A stretch of DNA of 64,000 bases from Streptomyces cirratus. Lineage in GTDB: Bacteria; Actinomycetota; Actinomycetes; Streptomycetales; Streptomycetaceae. The position numbers and the translations under genes were made by a program. The DNA is taken from positions 372,001-436,000 of the forward strand of contig NZ_BMVP01000001.1 in assembly GCF_014650775.1 (NCBI RefSeq), written 5' to 3'. This document shows positions 60,607-64,000 of the stretch, piece by piece; the first letter of the stretch is position 1, and every line of letters begins with the position of its first letter. The notes beneath the pieces are model-generated. The model was not told the origin of the DNA and did no database searches. It was given only the letters and a program-made list of their open reading frames with translations.

Positions 60607-60695
60607 AACCAGGTCACCCGGCCGCCGCGCGGAACCGCCCGAACGGGTGCGCTGGAAGCGGGTGACCATCCGACGATTCGCTCGTTCTGCTGAAC

Positions 60696-62627
60696 GTGAC
60701 TGCGCCGGATACCGCCACCCGCCCCCAGCCTCCCCTGACGCCCGGCCTGGAGCAGGCCGAGGCCGCCATCGTCGAGCACTACCCGCGGCTGGTGCGGCTC
60801 GCCTACCTGGTGCTGCCGCCCTCCCTCGGGCGCAACCGGCGGGTGCTCACCGCCCACTCGCTGACCCAGCGGGCCCTGCCGCGCGGCCGGCGCGGCAGCG
60901 ACGCCTCCGCCGTGCGCGGCGGGGTCCCGGCGCAGCGGGGCGGGCTGGAGGGCCCCGAGTCGGGGTACCCGTACGTGCGGCTGCGGGTCTTGCGCTCCGC
61001 CCTGGAGGCGGGTGTCCCGTTCACCTTCCGGGCCCTGCCGCTGCGCGGGCAATTGCCCCGGGTCCTCCCCCAGGTGTGGGGGCTGCGGCTGTTCCCGCGC
61101 TCGGGCGGCGCCGAGGAGCTGGCGCTGGACCAGTGGCTGACCACCCTGAGCGGTCCCGGGCGGGCGGCCTGCGTGCTGCGGGCGCTGGAGGGGCTGACGG
61201 AGCCGGACGTCCTGAGGGTGCTCGCCGACGCCGGGGTGGCCAACCCGACGGGGGCGGTCGCGGAGTCCGGGGACCCGGTGCACGACGCCCTCTTCGCCTC
61301 GCCGGAGTTCGATCCGTGCGTGCTCCAGGCCCGGCCCACCGACCTGTTGCGGCGGCGCCGGTTCACGCGGGCCGGGATCGCCGCCGCGGCCGCCCTCGCG
61401 GTGTGCGGCGCACTGCTGGCGCTGCCGGGCGGCGGCTGGGGGTCGGACGGACCCGCCGCCCCGCCGTACGCGAAGAACGCCGTGGCGGAGCAGGCGCTGG
61501 ACCCCGGTCAGCTGGTCCGGGTCTCGCCGACGCTCTGGCGCACCTCCTCCCGTACGGACTTCTCGGCCTGGCCGGCCCGCGGCGACCGCTCGGGCGACAC
61601 CGCGCTGCTGCGCCGGGCGCTCGCCGTGTGGGCGCGCCCCGGCCGCGCGGTGGTCGTCTCGGCCACCCCGGGCACGCCGTCGGGACCGCCGATGGGCCCG
61701 CCGCAGCTGCTGTTCGCGGGCGCTGTGGACCAGGCGGTGGTGGTCCTGCTGTACGACGGGCTGCGCGTGGTCCGGTACGCCGAGCCGCGCAGTGGGACCG
61801 CCGGAGCCGCCCTCGACTTCGCCCGTACGGACGGGGCTTCGGCGGACACCGCGACCGCCCTGGTGCTCAGCCGGGTCGACGGCAACGTCCGCTACCTGAC
61901 CGCCCCCTGGGTGCTCGGTGCCTCGCTGCGGGACCTGCTCAAGCCGGGTGAATCCCCGTCGGTGCTGAAACTGACCCCGGACGGGACGACGCCGCCGGTG
62001 CCCGGACCCGCCCCGGCGGGCAGCTGTACGAGCTGGAACGCGCTGGCCCTGACCGGCGACGGCGCGACCCGGCTGGTGACGGACCTGGGCGAACTGACCC
62101 CGGCCCGCCTGACCTCGGGCGCGCCGGGCGCCGAGCGGGACGTGACGGAGCCGGCCGAGCTGGGCGAGTGGTCCCGGACCGCGTGCCTGCTGCCGTCGGT
62201 CCGCTCGCACGGGGTCCGCAGCGTCAACGCCTGGACGTACGCCAAGCAGCCGCTACCCGAGGGCGACGGGACGGCGACCTGGCTGTGCAGCCGGGCGGAG
62301 ACCTGGCAGGGCACCGCGGACCGGGTCCAGGCCCAGTTCCTGGCTCCGGGGGCGCCGCTCGCGGCCCAGGCGGCCAAGGCGGAGGGCTCCCCGGCGTGCG
62401 GTCCGCGGGAGCCCCGGGTACTGGCGGGCGTGCTGTGGAAGTCGAAGGCGGGCCAGTGGTACGTGGTGGCCGCGGGCAGCGCCCAGTTCAGCTCCCTCTC
62501 GGCGTCGGGCGGCGGAGTGAACGGGAGCGCGAACGGGAACCGCCTCGCGGTGAAGGCTGCGCAGGGCGCCCAGGTGGACCTCTCGGGCAGGCTGACGGAC
62601 GGCACGAAGGCGGAAGCCCTGCGCTGA
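60696..62627 (+). CDS. Membrane-anchored protein with N-terminal sigma-factor-like segment
   Basis: 643 aa. Residues about 15-60 (EAAIVEHYPRLVRLAYLVLP) resemble region 2 of ECF sigma factors or their Streptomyces derivatives. After a helical stretch, a single membrane helix (about 228-246, IAAAAALAVCGALLALPGG) divides the protein. The C-terminal 390 residues are extracytoplasmic, beta-rich, with Cys pairs and many Ser/Thr/Gly. No catalytic motif. The topology, cytosolic transcription-factor-like head and external sensor, is that of a membrane-tied regulator, but the sigma-like part lacks a convincing region 4. gtg 60696 starts the frame. Confidence 0.8.
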   Translation: MTAPDTATRPQPPLTPGLEQAEAAIVEHYPRLVRLAYLVLPPSLGRNRRVLTAHSLTQRALPRGRRGSDASAVRGGVPAQRGGLEGPESGYPYVRLRVLRSALEAGVPFTFRALPLRGQLPRVLPQVWGLRLFPRSGGAEELALDQWLTTLSGPGRAACVLRALEGLTEPDVLRVLADAGVANPTGAVAESGDPVHDALFASPEFDPCVLQARPTDLLRRRRFTRAGIAAAAALAVCGALLALPGGGWGSDGPAAPPYAKNAVAEQALDPGQLVRVSPTLWRTSSRTDFSAWPARGDRSGDTALLRRALAVWARPGRAVVVSATPGTPSGPPMGPPQLLFAGAVDQAVVVLLYDGLRVVRYAEPRSGTAGAALDFARTDGASADTATALVLSRVDGNVRYLTAPWVLGASLRDLLKPGESPSVLKLTPDGTTPPVPGPAPAGSCTSWNALALTGDGATRLVTDLGELTPARLTSGAPGAERDVTEPAELGEWSRTACLLPSVRSHGVRSVNAWTYAKQPLPEGDGTATWLCSRAETWQGTADRVQAQFLAPGAPLAAQAAKAEGSPACGPREPRVLAGVLWKSKAGQWYVVAAGSAQFSSLSASGGGVNGSANGNRLAVKAAQGAQVDLSGRLTDGTKAEALR

Positions 62628-62690
62628 CCGCAGGCACGCGGGGGTGGAAAATCCCGGCGCACAGGGGTTCTGCTCCCCGCTACCCCTCAG

Positions 62691-62702
62691 TACATTGACA
62701 GC
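62691..62702 (+). promoter_or_regulatory. Leaderless promoter -10 of the diiron-protein gene
   Basis: TACATT (62691-62696), 6 bases before atg 62703; no ribosome-binding site. Confidence 0.55.
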
Positions 62703-63662
62703 ATGTCTAATACGCCGCACGCTCCCGCCCCCGTGGCGTCGGAACACATAGGCTTGTACGACCGCAGGGGCCTCCAGCCGCGGAACGTGTCCTTCTCCTG
62801 GGAGGACACCCCGCTCCACTGGCTGCCCGGCGACCCGTTCGCCGGACACACCATCAACGTCCTGCACCTGCTGCTGCCCGCCGGGGAGCGCTGGTTCGTC
62901 CACGTCTACAAGCAGGTGCTCCCGCTCATCACGGACGAGCGGCTGCGGGCGGACGTGGTCGGCTTCATCGGCCAGGAGGCCATGCACGCCGCCGCACACG
63001 ACGACGTACTGCCGCACCTGAAACGGCTCGGCCTGGACCCGACCCCGTACACGGCGCAGGTCGACTGGTTCTTCGAGAAGCTGCTCGGCGACCGGACCCT
63101 GCCCCCGGGCAGGGCCCGCAAGTGGTGGCTGATGGAACGGGTCGCGATCATCGCGGCGGTCGAGCACTACACCGCGTTCCTCGGCAACTGGGTCCTGAAC
63201 GCGGACGAACTCGACCGCCGGGGCGCCGATCCGATGATGCTGGACCTGCTGCGCTGGCACGGGGCGGAGGAGGTGGAACACCGCTCGGTGGCCTTCGACC
63301 TCTTCATGCACGTCGACGGCGGCTACCGCCGCCGGGTGCGGACCTGGGCGACGGCCTTCGCGGCCCTGACGTTCCTGTGGCAGCGCGGCGCCCGCTACTT
63401 CATGGAGAACGACCCCGAACTCCCTGCCGCCAAAGCCTCCCTGGGCCAGCTCTTCCGGGCCGGGCAGCAGGGCGTGCTCCCTTCCACGGGCTCGATGCTC
63501 AAGTCCATCCCGGCCTATCTCTCCCGTAGCTACCACCCTTCGCAGGAGGGCTCGACGGCCCAGGCCGTGGCCTACCTCGCCACCTCTCCCGGCGCGAACG
63601 GCGCGCACGCAGCGAACGGCGCGCACGGAGCACACGGCCCGCACGGCGGGGTGCGGGCATGA
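62703..63662 (+). CDS. Ferritin-like diiron protein (annotated family: predicted metal-dependent hydrolase)
   Basis: 319 aa. Family members are usually labelled 'metal-dependent hydrolase', but the residues fit a diiron four-helix bundle: Glu62 (GERWF), Glu92-x-x-His95 (QEAMH), Glu154 (AVEHY) and Glu190-x-x-His193 (EEVEH). Spacings of 30 and 36 residues within each pair match diiron oxygenases and desaturases. The C-terminal tail repeats NGAH/GPH. The stop overlaps the atg of a VanB-type reductase gene (atga), which would supply electrons. Probably an oxygenase of lipids or small molecules; substrate unknown. Confidence 0.88.
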   Translation: MSNTPHAPAPVASEHIGLYDRRGLQPRNVSFSWEDTPLHWLPGDPFAGHTINVLHLLLPAGERWFVHVYKQVLPLITDERLRADVVGFIGQEAMHAAAHDDVLPHLKRLGLDPTPYTAQVDWFFEKLLGDRTLPPGRARKWWLMERVAIIAAVEHYTAFLGNWVLNADELDRRGADPMMLDLLRWHGAEEVEHRSVAFDLFMHVDGGYRRRVRTWATAFAALTFLWQRGARYFMENDPELPAAKASLGQLFRAGQQGVLPSTGSMLKSIPAYLSRSYHPSQEGSTAQAVAYLATSPGANGAHAANGAHGAHGPHGGVRA

Positions 63663-64000
63663 GGCGCGCCCTGACCCTCACGGCCGCCGCGGGCGCGGCG
63701 CTCCTGACCCGGCGCGCCCTGCGCCGCCGCATCCGGCGCTCCCCCCTGTGGCCGCTGCCGGCCCTGGAGAACCCGGTCTCGGGCCATTCCCCGCGCAGGC
63801 TGCTGCGGGCCACGGTCGTCGCGCGGAGCGAGCCCGCGCAGGGCGTCGTCCAACTGACCCTGGAGTCACCGGAACTGCCCGCCTGGGCCCCGGGGGCGCA
63901 CGTCGACGTCGTACTGCCCTCGGGGCTGGTGCGCCAGTACAGCCTGTGCGGCGACCCCGCGGACAAGGGCCGCTACACGATCGCGGTCCGGCTCGTCGAG
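63659..64000 (+). CDS. VanB/PDR-type ferredoxin reductase, 5' part (runs off window)
   Basis: First 114 codons only. A hydrophobic/basic N-terminus (LTLTAAAGAALLTRRALRRRIRR) may anchor it to the membrane. The reductase domain follows: VVLTLESPELPAWAPGAHVDVVLPS (in parts) and the FMN/FAD-binding RQYSLCGDP motif, as in phthalate-dioxygenase-reductase/VanB enzymes, which end in a [2Fe-2S] ferredoxin domain. Its atg overlaps the stop of the diiron gene, so the two proteins are translated in coupled fashion and likely form one system. Confidence 0.85.
   Translation, partial: MRRALTLTAAAGAALLTRRALRRRIRRSPLWPLPALENPVSGHSPRRLLRATVVARSEPAQGVVQLTLESPELPAWAPGAHVDVVLPSGLVRQYSLCGDPADKGRYTIAVRLVE

Overview
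This is a high-GC actinobacterial chromosome segment, almost certainly Streptomyces. Third codon positions are nearly all G/C, gtg starts are common, several leaderless promoters have TANNNT -10 boxes 6-8 bases before the start codon, and two glutamine synthetase genes (types I and II) each carry a GlnR-type box. From memory the gene order resembles the S. coelicolor core around nadA, lpdA, aceE, glnA, lipAB and glnII. I could not check this by alignment. I saw no tRNA, rRNA, insertion sequence, prophage or CRISPR array.

Layout. 1-8 kb: the 3' end of a large cell-surface protein gene, erpA (Fe-S insertion), nadA (an Fe-S enzyme), an RND exporter, an orphan NarL-type response regulator and cobS. 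8-14.5 kb: a membrane protein, pspA-pspAA, a DUF3043 protein with a methyltransferase, then cobU (fused to a PhnP-like domain) and cobT. With cobS these complete the cobalamin nucleotide-loop pathway. 14.6-20.7 kb: an MprF-like aminoacyl-phospholipid synthase coupled to a rhomboid-like protein, an orphan histidine kinase, and a TetR regulator divergent from a flavin monooxygenase with a twin operator.

20.65-27.4 kb (minus strand) is the most interesting part. Five co-oriented genes encode an Agd3/PelA-like secreted polysaccharide deacetylase, a PelF-like glycosyltransferase, a 12-helix membrane protein, a spherulin-4 (Sph3, GH135-like) protein and a GH114 lipoprotein (Ega3-like endo-galactosaminidase). 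The set combines the bacterial Pel pathway with the fungal galactosaminogalactan cluster. It probably makes, deacetylates and trims a cationic galactosamine-rich exopolysaccharide.

27.7-36.6 kb is central carbon metabolism: pepA, lpdA (E3), a two-lipoyl E2 (sucB/aceF type), a GntR/FCD regulator and aceE (E1) behind a cluster of palindromes. lipB and lipA at 42.6-44.4 kb supply the lipoyl cofactor these complexes need. 36.8-42.2 kb: a DUF4240 protein, an SDR/TetR divergent pair, glnA with its GlnR box, and RDD and DUF4191 membrane proteins. A roughly 104-bp tandem repeat sits at the 3' end of lipA and shares a core with a copy at 60.58 kb.

44.5-64 kb is mixed: an HNH nuclease, an NsdA-like regulator, a flavoprotein, a TIGR01777 epimerase, a VIT-family transporter, a SpoIIE-type phosphatase, an ArsC-like protein, a Gfo/Idh/MocA dehydrogenase, glnII, a possible 39-aa gene, a receiver-less winged-helix regulator, a PepSY protein with a Met/His-rich membrane partner, a second rhomboid-like protein, a PtpB-like phosphatase, and a sigma-like membrane protein. 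The window ends in a protein with a full diiron four-helix signature whose gene overlaps that of a VanB-type reductase, which suggests a two-component oxygenase.
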